A DNA stretch of 56,297 nucleotides from UBA1189 sp045647345 (GTDB taxonomy: Bacteria > Bacteroidota > Bacteroidia > Bacteroidales > Bacteroidaceae): positions 1 through 56,297 of the forward strand of contig JAZRMG010000181.1 in the NCBI GenBank assembly GCA_045647345.1. Reading direction: 5' to 3'. Below, piece after piece: positions 8,694 through 17,916 of this stretch. The notes beneath the pieces were generated by a model, which saw only the letters and a program-made list of their open reading frames with translations, had not been told where the DNA came from and made no database searches. Made by a program: the position numbers and the translations under genes. Numbering within the stretch: the stretch's first letter is position 1; the number at the start of each line of letters is the position of its first letter.

Positions 8694-11600
8694 ATGAAAG
8701 CGTTTAAATATCTAGTATTGTCTATATTCAGCCTCGTGGCTGTACAGGTGAGTGCCCAGACGCGTATCTCGGGTCAGATTAGCGATGTCATGGGACCGCT
8801 CATGATGGTGAACGTGGTGGAAATCGATAAGGACAACCGTATCGTAGAGCACACCACCACCGACTTTGACGGTAACTTCGTAATGTTGGTAAAGAATACC
8901 AAGAACAAACTTAAAATCTCTTATGTGGGTTTCAAGGATGAGGTTCTTGAGATTGGCGACCGCACCGTCTTCAATATTACGATGAAGGACGACAACCAGA
9001 TTGAGGAAGTCGTGATTGAGGCTCGTCCTCGTACTAATACGGGTGGTCTTAACATCTTGGAACGTGAGGTGTCTGTAGCTAAGCAGACCTTCAAGATGAG
9101 CGATGTAGAGGGTCTCTCCTTCACCTCTGTCGATGAGGCTTTGCAGGGTCAGATTGCCGGTCTCGATATCGTGTTCGGTTCGGGTGACCTTGGCGCTGGT
9201 TCTACCATGCGTTTGCGTGGTGTCTCTTCTATCAATAGTAATGCCGAACCCCTTATTGTGGTAAATGACATTATCTTTGAGATGCCTCAAGGTGAAGAAT
9301 TCGATTTCAGTAGCGCCAACGAAGAAAAGTTCGCAGCTCTGCTCACCATCAATCCTGAGGATATCGAGAGTATCGATGTGTTGAAGGATGCTTCAGCTTC
9401 GGCCATCTACGGTTCGCGCGGTTCGAATGGTGTAATCATCATCAAGACCAAGCGTGGTTCGCGCGGTAAGACCAATGTGAACTACTCATACAAATTGCAG
9501 GACTCTTGGTTGCCTAAAGGACTCAACCTTCTCGATGGTGACGATTATTCTATGTTCTTGAAGGAGGCCTACTTCAATCCCCGTCAGGACAATGCCATCT
9601 CTAATGTGGATGAGTTGAACTACAACCAGAACTTCTCGGAGTATGCCAACTATAACAACAACACTGATTGGGTATCGGCTATTTCGAAGCATGGTTTGAA
9701 GCACCAGCATGACCTTTCACTTTCGGGTGGTGGTGAGCGTGCTACCTTCCGTATCTCTGGTAGCTACCAGCACGAGACAGGTTCGGTTATCAAGCAGCGT
9801 CTCGATCGTTTCACGACCCGTATGGCTTTGGACTACTATGTTTCTGATCGTATCAGAGTATCTTCAGACTTCTCATTGACCTACACTGACAACGACCAAA
9901 ACTATACCGGATTGCTCAATAGTGCACAGCTCATCATGCCTAACATGAGCATCTATGCACAAGAGCGTATGCCTGATGGTACTGAGGTCAATACGGCTGA
10001 TTACTACTTGATGTTGCAGGAGGACCAGAGTGTCGGTGGTGCCAATAAAATCTTTGATGACAATCAGAAGAACATTATCAACCCTGTGGCCATGGGTAAT
10101 TTGGCATGGAAAAATTCCAAGAGTTACAGCATTGCTCCGCAGCTCTCTATCGATTACAACTTGCTCGGTATTAATGCCGATGAGCATCAGTTGAAATATC
10201 ATGGTCTCGTGCGTATGAATGCCGGTACCAACAGTTATGGCGAATTCCTTCCTGGTAGTCTTTCTACCAAGGCATGGAATGCTTCTGACAAGAACGTTAG
10301 CTCTATCAGTGATGACAAGCGTCTCGAGTTCTTTACCCGTCATCAGTTGACCTATACTCCCTATCTCGGTGATTCAGGACACTGGCTTACCATGATGGCA
10401 CGTTTCGAGATGACCAAGGGTAGCTCAAGCAACCAGTCTGCTGCATCGTATGGTATACCTACAGGTATTGAGAGTCCCACTACGGGTTCTCAGCTCAGCT
10501 CAAGCCGTACCTCTACAGGTCAGTGGCGTTCTGTCGGCCTTTTGACCACAGCCACCTATTCTTATAAGGAGGGTCGTTACAGTGCTACAGCCACCTTCCG
10601 TCGCGATGGTAGCACCAAGTTCGGTGCCAAGCGTCGTTGGGGTAACTTCGGTAGTATTTCAGGCCGTTGGAATATTATCGACGAACCTTGGATGGATTGG
10701 GCTAAGGAAAATCTCAAGCTGAGCATGCTTTCTGTTCGTCCGGGTTGGGGTATTACTGGTAACCAGCCTGGTAGTGAATATTTGCACTATACTAAGTATG
10801 CTTCGTATGGAGCCTATTTGGGTGTGCCTGCTGTTTCGCAAGAGGGACTGCGCCTCACCGACTTGAAGTGGGAGAGAAAGACAGAGTATAACATCGGTTC
10901 GGATATCTCTTTCTTCCAGAATGAAATCTTGAAGTTCGGATTCAACTACTATAACAACTTGACCTCTGACCAGCTCATGGGTGGATATGCTATCCCCTCA
11001 TCGAATGGTTTCTCTACACTCGCCTACCGTAACACAGGTAGCGTCCGCAATAAGGGTTGGGAGTTGAATATCAATGGTGACAAGTTCATCAAGATCGGTA
11101 AGTTCTCTATGAACGCCTACTTCAACATTGGTCAGAACTTCAATACCGTAGTAGAGATGGAGGAGAGCGTACTCAATAGTGCTAACGGTGAGTTCAATTA
11201 CGAGAATGGCTCTTATATGGGACGTATCCAGATTGACAACCCCTTGGGCTCTATCTATGGTTTCAAGACCAAAGGACAGGGTAAGGGTAACAAGGTATAT
11301 CGCTACAGCTACAAGAACTACGACAAGGCAGTTATCGATGCGGCTAATGAGGGATTGAATGTTGAGGATCTCTGCCCTGTGGCTGTCGATAAGAATGGCG
11401 ATGTTATCATTGGTGCCAATGGAAAACCGTTGCCTATGATCTATAACTATGGTGGTAAGAACTACTACTTTAAGGGTGGTGACATCATTTATGAAGATAT
11501 CAATGGTGATGGTAACATCAACAATCTTGACCTCGTATACTTGGGTAATTCTAATCCCAAGGCACAAGGTGGTTTCGGTTTGACCTTCAACTATGCACGT

Positions 11601-12044
11601 TGGTCACTGCGTACCAACTTCAACTATCGTTACGATGTGGATGCCATCAACTACGCTCGTATGAATGTGGAGAATATGGCTTCAAATAACAACCAGAGCA
11701 TTGCGGTGAACCACCGCTGGCGCAAGGAGGGTGACCGCACTGATATTCCCCGCGCACTCAACAACTATGGTTACAACTGGCTCGGTAGTGACCGCTACGT
11801 TGAGGATGCTTCATTCCTCCGTCTTTCTTACCTCCAGCTTTCATATAGCGTAGATCCGCAGAAGTTGAAAAAGTATGGCTTGAATTCTTTGCGCTTCAAC
11901 GGCTCTATGAACAACCTCGCAGTATGGAGCAAGTACACAGGTCTTGATCCTGAGGTGGGTTATGGTAGCTGGGGACGTGCAGAGGACCATGCCAAGACTC
12001 CGCGTTCACGCTCATACACATTGGCAGTAACTGTAGGCTTCTAA
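8694..12044 (+). CDS. SusC/RagA-like TonB-dependent outer-membrane transporter (first)
   Basis: A 1116-residue outer-membrane importer. A signal peptide ends at VSAQ (about residue 22). A carboxypeptidase-regulatory-like domain covers about 23-105, with the FDGNF and SYVGF motifs. Then come a TonB-box-like stretch (IEEVVIEA) and a plug domain (about 125-250) with LQGQIAGLDI, MRLRG, EDIESIDVLKDASASAIYG and GVIIIKT. The rest is the 22-strand barrel ending in VTVGF with a terminal Phe. The partner SusD gene follows directly. The substrate cannot be read from the sequence; the absence of glycosidases nearby argues against a standard polysaccharide locus. Confidence 0.96.
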   Translation: MKAFKYLVLSIFSLVAVQVSAQTRISGQISDVMGPLMMVNVVEIDKDNRIVEHTTTDFDGNFVMLVKNTKNKLKISYVGFKDEVLEIGDRTVFNITMKDDNQIEEVVIEARPRTNTGGLNILEREVSVAKQTFKMSDVEGLSFTSVDEALQGQIAGLDIVFGSGDLGAGSTMRLRGVSSINSNAEPLIVVNDIIFEMPQGEEFDFSSANEEKFAALLTINPEDIESIDVLKDASASAIYGSRGSNGVIIIKTKRGSRGKTNVNYSYKLQDSWLPKGLNLLDGDDYSMFLKEAYFNPRQDNAISNVDELNYNQNFSEYANYNNNTDWVSAISKHGLKHQHDLSLSGGGERATFRISGSYQHETGSVIKQRLDRFTTRMALDYYVSDRIRVSSDFSLTYTDNDQNYTGLLNSAQLIMPNMSIYAQERMPDGTEVNTADYYLMLQEDQSVGGANKIFDDNQKNIINPVAMGNLAWKNSKSYSIAPQLSIDYNLLGINADEHQLKYHGLVRMNAGTNSYGEFLPGSLSTKAWNASDKNVSSISDDKRLEFFTRHQLTYTPYLGDSGHWLTMMARFEMTKGSSSNQSAASYGIPTGIESPTTGSQLSSSRTSTGQWRSVGLLTTATYSYKEGRYSATATFRRDGSTKFGAKRRWGNFGSISGRWNIIDEPWMDWAKENLKLSMLSVRPGWGITGNQPGSEYLHYTKYASYGAYLGVPAVSQEGLRLTDLKWERKTEYNIGSDISFFQNEILKFGFNYYNNLTSDQLMGGYAIPSSNGFSTLAYRNTGSVRNKGWELNINGDKFIKIGKFSMNAYFNIGQNFNTVVEMEESVLNSANGEFNYENGSYMGRIQIDNPLGSIYGFKTKGQGKGNKVYRYSYKNYDKAVIDAANEGLNVEDLCPVAVDKNGDVIIGANGKPLPMIYNYGGKNYYFKGGDIIYEDINGDGNINNLDLVYLGNSNPKAQGGFGLTFNYARWSLRTNFNYRYDVDAINYARMNVENMASNNNQSIAVNHRWRKEGDRTDIPRALNNYGYNWLGSDRYVEDASFLRLSYLQLSYSVDPQKLKKYGLNSLRFNGSMNNLAVWSKYTGLDPEVGYGSWGRAEDHAKTPRSRSYTLAVTVGF

Positions 12045-12063
12045 CTTGAAAACAATACATCCT

Positions 12064-13917
12064 ATGAAAAGATATAACAAACAATTATCTCGCTTTTTAC
12101 ATGCTGTAAAAGTATTTGTAGGTGGTGCTGCTATCGCATTGTTTGCCTCATCATGCGATGACTTCCTGACCATCTATCCTACCGATAAGGTAATATTGGA
12201 GAATTATTGGAAGGAGAAAGCCGACGTGGAGGGTATGGTAGCCAACTGCTATCGCTCGATGATACAGCTCGGTTTCATGGAACGATTCCTTGTTTGGGGC
12301 GAGGTGCGCTCTGACAATGTCATGGAGGGTAGTAACAACAATCTGAGCGGTTCGCTCAAGGATGTGAACGAGATTAACCTTCTTCCCACCAACGGCTATT
12401 GCTCATGGGGCGATTTCTATAAGGTTATCAATAATTGTAACATCGTGATGGAGTATGCTCCCCAAGTAGCAGAGCTCGATCCTGACTACACGTCTGGTGA
12501 CTTGAGAGCACATACTGGACAGATGCTTGCCATGCGTTCGCTTTGTCACTTCTATTTGGTGCGTACTTTCCGCGATATCCCCTTGCTGCGCACTGCTATG
12601 ATTGATGACAGCCAGAACCTCTATCAGGAGCAGGTTGGGGCGCTCGAAGCGTTGGACAGCATCATCGTTGACCTTGAAGATGCTTACGACATGGTGATGA
12701 ACTCAGGTGGATATGCTACTCCGGCACAAAACAAGGGCTGGTTTACTAAGGATGCAGTGGCTGCTATTTTGACCGATGCATACTTGTGGAGAGCCTCTTT
12801 CACCGAACACTATAAGAGTGGTGATGCCAAGGTTTATTACACGCAGGCTATTGCGTGGGCCGATAGAGTGATTGATGCACGTCGCAACTATATCAAGCAG
12901 TATGCGACTACCTCTAACGGGGCAGCATATAAGGAATTGGCAACGTTGGATTATCCTTTGGTAAAGAGCTATAAAGAGGGCTTGAAGACTGTTGGTGATT
13001 TGGCCTATGAAGAGATATTCGGCGTAGGCATGAACAGCATAGCCGAGAGTATTCTTGAACTTCAGTTGTCTGGCGACGTAGAGCATCAGAACTATCTGAT
13101 TACAGCTTTCTATGGCCGTGAGAAGGGTGAGGGCGCTCCCTTTGTGGCAGGTCGAAACTTGCTTGATAAGTATGCACTCACTGACTATCGTCGCGAGAGT
13201 TTCCTGCTCCCCGCAGCTGAACCGGATGAGCCTACCAAAATTCTCAAGTATACGGCAGAGCGTCATGGCGGAATCTTCACTGCAGATGGAACTGATCCAT
13301 TCAGTCCGATTTATCGTACTACTCATCAGCAAAGTGATGATAAGAAGGCTAATCATAACAAGTATTATGTAAGCAGTACCAACTGGATTCTCTATCGCCT
13401 ATCTGACGTTATGTTGATGAAGGCCGAGGCATTGGCTTACAGAGCCAACAGCGGTGACTTGGATAAGGCATTCGAGTTGGTTGAGGCCGTTTATTATCGC
13501 TCTAACAACAAGAAATACATGGAGGATAATGACAAAAAGAATCTTCTTTTGGCTAAGCCAGGTAATGCGGCAGGTATGCGCACCTTGGTTCTTGATGAGC
13601 GTCAGCGCGAATTGGCCTTCGAGGGCAAGCGTTGGTACGACCTTGTGCGTCTGGCACTACGTGCGACCAAGGAGATTGTAGACCCTGAAGACGAGACACA
13701 GAAGCTGACTGTAGCTGACATCGCTACTACTGTCGATATTATTGTAAAGGGCAAGTTTATCGCTAACCAGAAATCCTATGCTAATAAGATGCCGTCAATC
13801 GATAATTTCTTCTTCCCCATCTCGGAGAGAGATTTGAATACGTATGGCGGTGAGCATGAGGGTAAACTGAAGCAGAACCCCGCTTATGAAACCGAATCAA
13901 CAATCGAAAAAAATTAA
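12064..13917 (+). CDS. SusD/RagB-like surface lipoprotein (first)
   Basis: A 617-residue substrate-binding lipoprotein that pairs with the SusC protein encoded 19 bases upstream. The ATG at 12064 is chosen over an in-frame TTG at 12046 because it gives a compact signal peptide with lipobox FASSC (Cys31), followed by DDFL, typical of SusD. The N-terminal region with YPTDKV, YWKEKADVEGMVANCY and the TPR-like helical repeats (for example MRSLCHFYLVRTFRDIP) is characteristic. So is the C-terminal ERQRELAFEGKRWYDLVR motif. It is expected to form the lid of the SusC barrel on the cell surface. Confidence 0.95.
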   Translation: MKRYNKQLSRFLHAVKVFVGGAAIALFASSCDDFLTIYPTDKVILENYWKEKADVEGMVANCYRSMIQLGFMERFLVWGEVRSDNVMEGSNNNLSGSLKDVNEINLLPTNGYCSWGDFYKVINNCNIVMEYAPQVAELDPDYTSGDLRAHTGQMLAMRSLCHFYLVRTFRDIPLLRTAMIDDSQNLYQEQVGALEALDSIIVDLEDAYDMVMNSGGYATPAQNKGWFTKDAVAAILTDAYLWRASFTEHYKSGDAKVYYTQAIAWADRVIDARRNYIKQYATTSNGAAYKELATLDYPLVKSYKEGLKTVGDLAYEEIFGVGMNSIAESILELQLSGDVEHQNYLITAFYGREKGEGAPFVAGRNLLDKYALTDYRRESFLLPAAEPDEPTKILKYTAERHGGIFTADGTDPFSPIYRTTHQQSDDKKANHNKYYVSSTNWILYRLSDVMLMKAEALAYRANSGDLDKAFELVEAVYYRSNNKKYMEDNDKKNLLLAKPGNAAGMRTLVLDERQRELAFEGKRWYDLVRLALRATKEIVDPEDETQKLTVADIATTVDIIVKGKFIANQKSYANKMPSIDNFFFPISERDLNTYGGEHEGKLKQNPAYETESTIEKN

Positions 13918-13924
13918 ATAAGAT

Positions 13925-16153
13925 ATGAGTACCAAAAAGACATTATTCAAACAGGCTGCCCTTGTGGCGACGGCACTGATGACGATGGGTGTACTCAACA
14001 GTTGTGTCGATGAGATAACTGATGAGAGCCGCTACACCTTCAAGGGAAACACCGTGGCCAGCTATCTGGAACAGTATCCCGATACCTACAGCAGTTTTGT
14101 ATACATCTTGAAGAAGGGTGACCGTTATAATTTGATGGAGGCATATGGTAGTTATACCTGTTTTGCACCCACCAACGATGCGGTGGCACAATACATCACT
14201 GAACAGTATGAAATCTATAAGAATCCGCCAGTGGATAAGAATGGAGTGCAGCGCGACACGATTTATACCGGTGTGTACTCTCCAAACTTGGAGGATCTTT
14301 CGGCAGAGAAGTGTAAGGAGATTGCGCAGACACATATCTTGCCTGTAAAGTACAAGACCAACGAAATCACAGGCGTTATCCCCACCATGAACCTCAACGA
14401 CCGTTTTGTGAGTTATGAGGTGGCCGAGGGTGCCAAGAAGATGGTCAACGGATATGCTGAAATTCAAGATCCCGACCAGGAGGTGGAGAATGGTGTGGTA
14501 CATGGCGGCTTGACCCGCGTGTTGCACCTCTCAACCAATACTGCTCCTGTTCAGCTCGAAGAACATGATTTCTTCAGCCTCTTCACTGCTGCACTGAAAG
14601 AGACGGGTATCGATGAGTATTTGCACGATATTGAAGACCCCGATTACATTTGTGACTATACAGAAGGTGAAAAGTATCAAGATAATGCAGCTACTACTGC
14701 ACGTCCGCTGAAGCGTCAGTATGGCTATTCTATCTTTGCTGAGACCGACTCGGTATTCGAAGCCAATGGCATACGTACCTTGGATGACTTGAAGGAGCGT
14801 TGCTTGAAGTGGTATCCCAATGCGAAGGATGAAGCGGAAGCACTCTACTACTTCGTTTCGTACCATATCATCAATCAGAATGTGATGTATGAAGAGCTTT
14901 GCTTCGTTGATCTCGTGAAGGGTGATTTCCGTTCTGATGCCAAGAATGGTTATGATACCAAGGAGAACACAAGTAATGCCGTTTCTCTCTCTGACCGCGT
15001 AGAGTACTATGAAACCTGGACTTCATACGAGGAGGGTAAGCCCAATGTAGCTCGTCTGCTCAAGGTGACCGTGCCGCGTAAGGATGGTAAGGATGTGACT
15101 GAGCGTGTCGTAAACTTTACTTCACGTGCTCGTGGAAAGGGTAGTGCGGTGAATCACATTCAAGTGGGTGATGTGGATATGGGTAACCACGTGGATGTGC
15201 ATGTGTACTCGGCAGAAGAGATGCAGGCTATGTATGGTGCCGATGCGTTTGATTCTGAAGCTAAGAACGGACGTATCCACCCCATCAGTAAGATTTTGGT
15301 TTACAATGAGGATGAGATGAAGACTAATATCTTCTACGATATCATGCGATTTGACTTTGCCGCATTGGCTCCTGAGTTGCGTAATAGCAACATCCGTTGG
15401 GCTAAGGCTAATGAAGCTGGTACACCGATTTATAACAGTAAGATTGCATTCGATTTGGTGGATAGAACCATGAATTTCTTCGAAAAATCACGTCATGTCA
15501 AGATCAACAATAAGGAGACCATGCTTTTCTATCTCTGTCCTAATCCTCAATATTGGCAAGATTTCCAGGGTGATGAGATGATTGCAACAGGATCTTATGA
15601 CCTCTCTTATAAGATACCTCCTCTTCCCTCGGGAACCTATGAAATTCGTGTGGGCTATAATGCGAACAACTTGCGTGGTATCGTACAGTTCTATATCAAT
15701 GACCAGGTGTCAGGTATTCCTCAAGACTTGCGTATCTATCCCAGCAATTATGGCTGGCAGAGCGATATCGAAGCTGAATTGAGAACCGACAAGGGATTGG
15801 GCATTGATGGCAAAGAATATGCCGGTATTATCAACGACAAGAACTTGAAGAACAATGGATACCTCAAAGGTCCTAATACCTCGAGAGCGAATAACTGTAT
15901 CACTGAGGGACAGTTGAGCGGCTCTTCTTTCTCTGGAACACAAGGTTTTGGTATTATGCGTAATACGGTAGGTTCTGTTCGCAAGGTGGTTGCTACCATA
16001 CAACTCAATTCGGATCAGGAAAACTGGCTCCGTATGAAGAACATGATGAAGAATGCATCGAGCGTGACACAGGGTATGCATGACTACCTGGAGATTGTTC
16101 CTTTGGAGTATGTCAACGACGAGAATATTCCTTTGGATGAGAAACGTAAATAA
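13925..16153 (+). CDS. FAS1-domain surface lipoprotein with beta-rich C-terminus
   Basis: A 742-residue lipoprotein (lipobox LNSC, Cys27, followed by VDE). The first FAS1 domain is marked by SYTCFAPTNDAV near residue 77 and by GGLTRVLH. A second, divergent FAS1-like domain starts near DFFSLFTAALKE, with YSIFAETDSVF around residue 270. The last about 250 residues look beta-sandwich-like: GTYEIRVGYNANNLRGIVQFYIND suggests a ligand-binding beta-fold. Seven bases separate it from the upstream SusD gene and about 30 from the next FAS1 gene, so it is part of the same operon. Its function is unknown; a surface accessory binding protein is the likeliest role. Confidence 0.87.
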   Translation: MSTKKTLFKQAALVATALMTMGVLNSCVDEITDESRYTFKGNTVASYLEQYPDTYSSFVYILKKGDRYNLMEAYGSYTCFAPTNDAVAQYITEQYEIYKNPPVDKNGVQRDTIYTGVYSPNLEDLSAEKCKEIAQTHILPVKYKTNEITGVIPTMNLNDRFVSYEVAEGAKKMVNGYAEIQDPDQEVENGVVHGGLTRVLHLSTNTAPVQLEEHDFFSLFTAALKETGIDEYLHDIEDPDYICDYTEGEKYQDNAATTARPLKRQYGYSIFAETDSVFEANGIRTLDDLKERCLKWYPNAKDEAEALYYFVSYHIINQNVMYEELCFVDLVKGDFRSDAKNGYDTKENTSNAVSLSDRVEYYETWTSYEEGKPNVARLLKVTVPRKDGKDVTERVVNFTSRARGKGSAVNHIQVGDVDMGNHVDVHVYSAEEMQAMYGADAFDSEAKNGRIHPISKILVYNEDEMKTNIFYDIMRFDFAALAPELRNSNIRWAKANEAGTPIYNSKIAFDLVDRTMNFFEKSRHVKINNKETMLFYLCPNPQYWQDFQGDEMIATGSYDLSYKIPPLPSGTYEIRVGYNANNLRGIVQFYINDQVSGIPQDLRIYPSNYGWQSDIEAELRTDKGLGIDGKEYAGIINDKNLKNNGYLKGPNTSRANNCITEGQLSGSSFSGTQGFGIMRNTVGSVRKVVATIQLNSDQENWLRMKNMMKNASSVTQGMHDYLEIVPLEYVNDENIPLDEKRK

Positions 16154-16184
16154 TATGGTTTAACGAAAAGTGATACGATATAGT

Positions 16185-17891
16185 ATGAAACATAGATATG
16201 GTATACAGAAAGTATTGGGTTGCGGTATGGCACTGTTGATGGCTACCGCATGTACCGATACGTGGAACGACCACTATTCTGTAAACAACGATATGGTGAG
16301 CAACCAGAACAGCGACAAGACATTGTGGGATGTGATTGAAGGCAATGCCGAATTGGAACAGTTTGCCTCACTGCTTGAGAAGGTTGGATTCGACACCCTC
16401 TTGCAAAAGGACCGCACCTATACTGTATGGGCACCCGTAGGGCAGTTTGACTACACGGAGACCGACCTTGAATTGCTGAAGAAAGAGTTCGTACAGAACC
16501 ACATTGCCGATTTCCGTCATGTGGCTGCAGGTACATTGAAAAATGACAACACCGTGAAGATGCTCAATGGCAAAAGCCTTAGCTTCACCGGCTCTACAGG
16601 AGCTTACACATTCAATCGTGTAGGTGTGGTCGGTCAGCCGGAATATGCCAAGAATGGTGTGCTTTACTACATCGGTGGTAATGGTAGCTATTCGGCGTTC
16701 TTGCCCAATATTTGGGAATATTTTGACAAAAATCCGCAGATAGCCAAGTTTAACAGCTATTTGAAGGAGTTTACTGACAGTACGGTTAACCACACTGCCA
16801 GTGAGGCGGGTGGTAGCAGTATCAATGACCTCGGACAGGTGGAGTATGTAGACACCGTATGGAACGTATCGAACCAATGGTGGAATATGGTAGGCCCTCT
16901 TCATAATGAGGACTCGGCATATATCGTGATTGCTCCTACCGATGCAGCTTGGGATAAGATGTATGAAAAGGTGACTCCTTATCTCCGTCAAGACCCGATG
17001 CAATTGGCTATAGAAACTACCGATGACCCCGATTCGTTGTTGGATTTGAAGGTTAAGGAGTATATGTGTCGCCACTTGGTATTCAGCAAAAAGGTGAATC
17101 CTGATGCTGAAAAGTACGACTCATTGGTATCAAACTACCAGAACTATTTTGATCCCGTAGTATTCCGTGGTGCAGAGTATGAGGCGTTGTTTGCCAATCA
17201 GGTGGGTGCACCTGTAGAGTTGAGTAATGGTACAGTGCATATTGTAGACCAGCTCAACTACTTGCCCACGACCACCTTCCTTGATACCATCAAGGTGGAG
17301 GGTGAGAATACCAACCTGTGTATGCAGTTCCGAGACCAGGAAGCGGGAGGTAATACTATGATACTTTATGCTGCACAGACTGTAAAAAGAGATAGTGCCT
17401 ACTATTCTTCTATGTCTAATGGGGCTTATATGTTGGCCGAGCAGATTAAGCCGAGTACTGTAGCGTTGACCTATACATTGCCTAATGCCTATGCTGCTAA
17501 GTATAGAGTAAAGGTAGTAATGGTGCCTGCAACTATCCAAAACTGGCAAAACAAGGGCTACAAACCCGCTCCTATCACTATGAAGTTTGCAAGTCCTAAT
17601 GGTAAGGGTGGTGTTGTAGAGATTAGTTCTAAGGAGTACAAGTATACAGACTACAAGTATAACGATCCTGAATTGGGCTATGATGCTCAAAGATTGGATA
17701 CCATTACTTTTGTTGATAAAGATGGTAATGATTTTGTTGTACTCCCTTATTCAGAATATGGCTTGAATGTGGATAACTGCAAGACTACATTGACCATTAC
17801 GGCAACTCAAGGACGTAATGACAAGAATATTGATCCGGCTAAGGACCGTACCTTGCGTATCGACTGCATCATCATGGAGCCGATGGAATAA
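16185..17891 (+). CDS. FAS1-domain surface lipoprotein
   Basis: A 568-residue lipoprotein. The ATG at 16185 is preferred to an in-frame GTG at 16170, since it yields a compact signal with lipobox ATAC (Cys23) followed by TDTWNDH. The first FAS1 domain has RTYTVWAPVGQF near residue 80, the second AYIVIAPTDAAW near 250 and GTVHIVDQL near 350. The C-terminal 200 residues are beta-rich, parallel in layout to the upstream FAS1 protein, so the two may be old duplicates. It lies 25 bases before the second SusC gene and belongs to the same operon. In other proteins FAS1 domains bind partner proteins or glycans; the ligand here is not known. Confidence 0.86.
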   Translation: MKHRYGIQKVLGCGMALLMATACTDTWNDHYSVNNDMVSNQNSDKTLWDVIEGNAELEQFASLLEKVGFDTLLQKDRTYTVWAPVGQFDYTETDLELLKKEFVQNHIADFRHVAAGTLKNDNTVKMLNGKSLSFTGSTGAYTFNRVGVVGQPEYAKNGVLYYIGGNGSYSAFLPNIWEYFDKNPQIAKFNSYLKEFTDSTVNHTASEAGGSSINDLGQVEYVDTVWNVSNQWWNMVGPLHNEDSAYIVIAPTDAAWDKMYEKVTPYLRQDPMQLAIETTDDPDSLLDLKVKEYMCRHLVFSKKVNPDAEKYDSLVSNYQNYFDPVVFRGAEYEALFANQVGAPVELSNGTVHIVDQLNYLPTTTFLDTIKVEGENTNLCMQFRDQEAGGNTMILYAAQTVKRDSAYYSSMSNGAYMLAEQIKPSTVALTYTLPNAYAAKYRVKVVMVPATIQNWQNKGYKPAPITMKFASPNGKGGVVEISSKEYKYTDYKYNDPELGYDAQRLDTITFVDKDGNDFVVLPYSEYGLNVDNCKTTLTITATQGRNDKNIDPAKDRTLRIDCIIMEPME

Positions 17892-17916
17892 ATTCTTTTG
17901 TAACTATTAAAGAGTA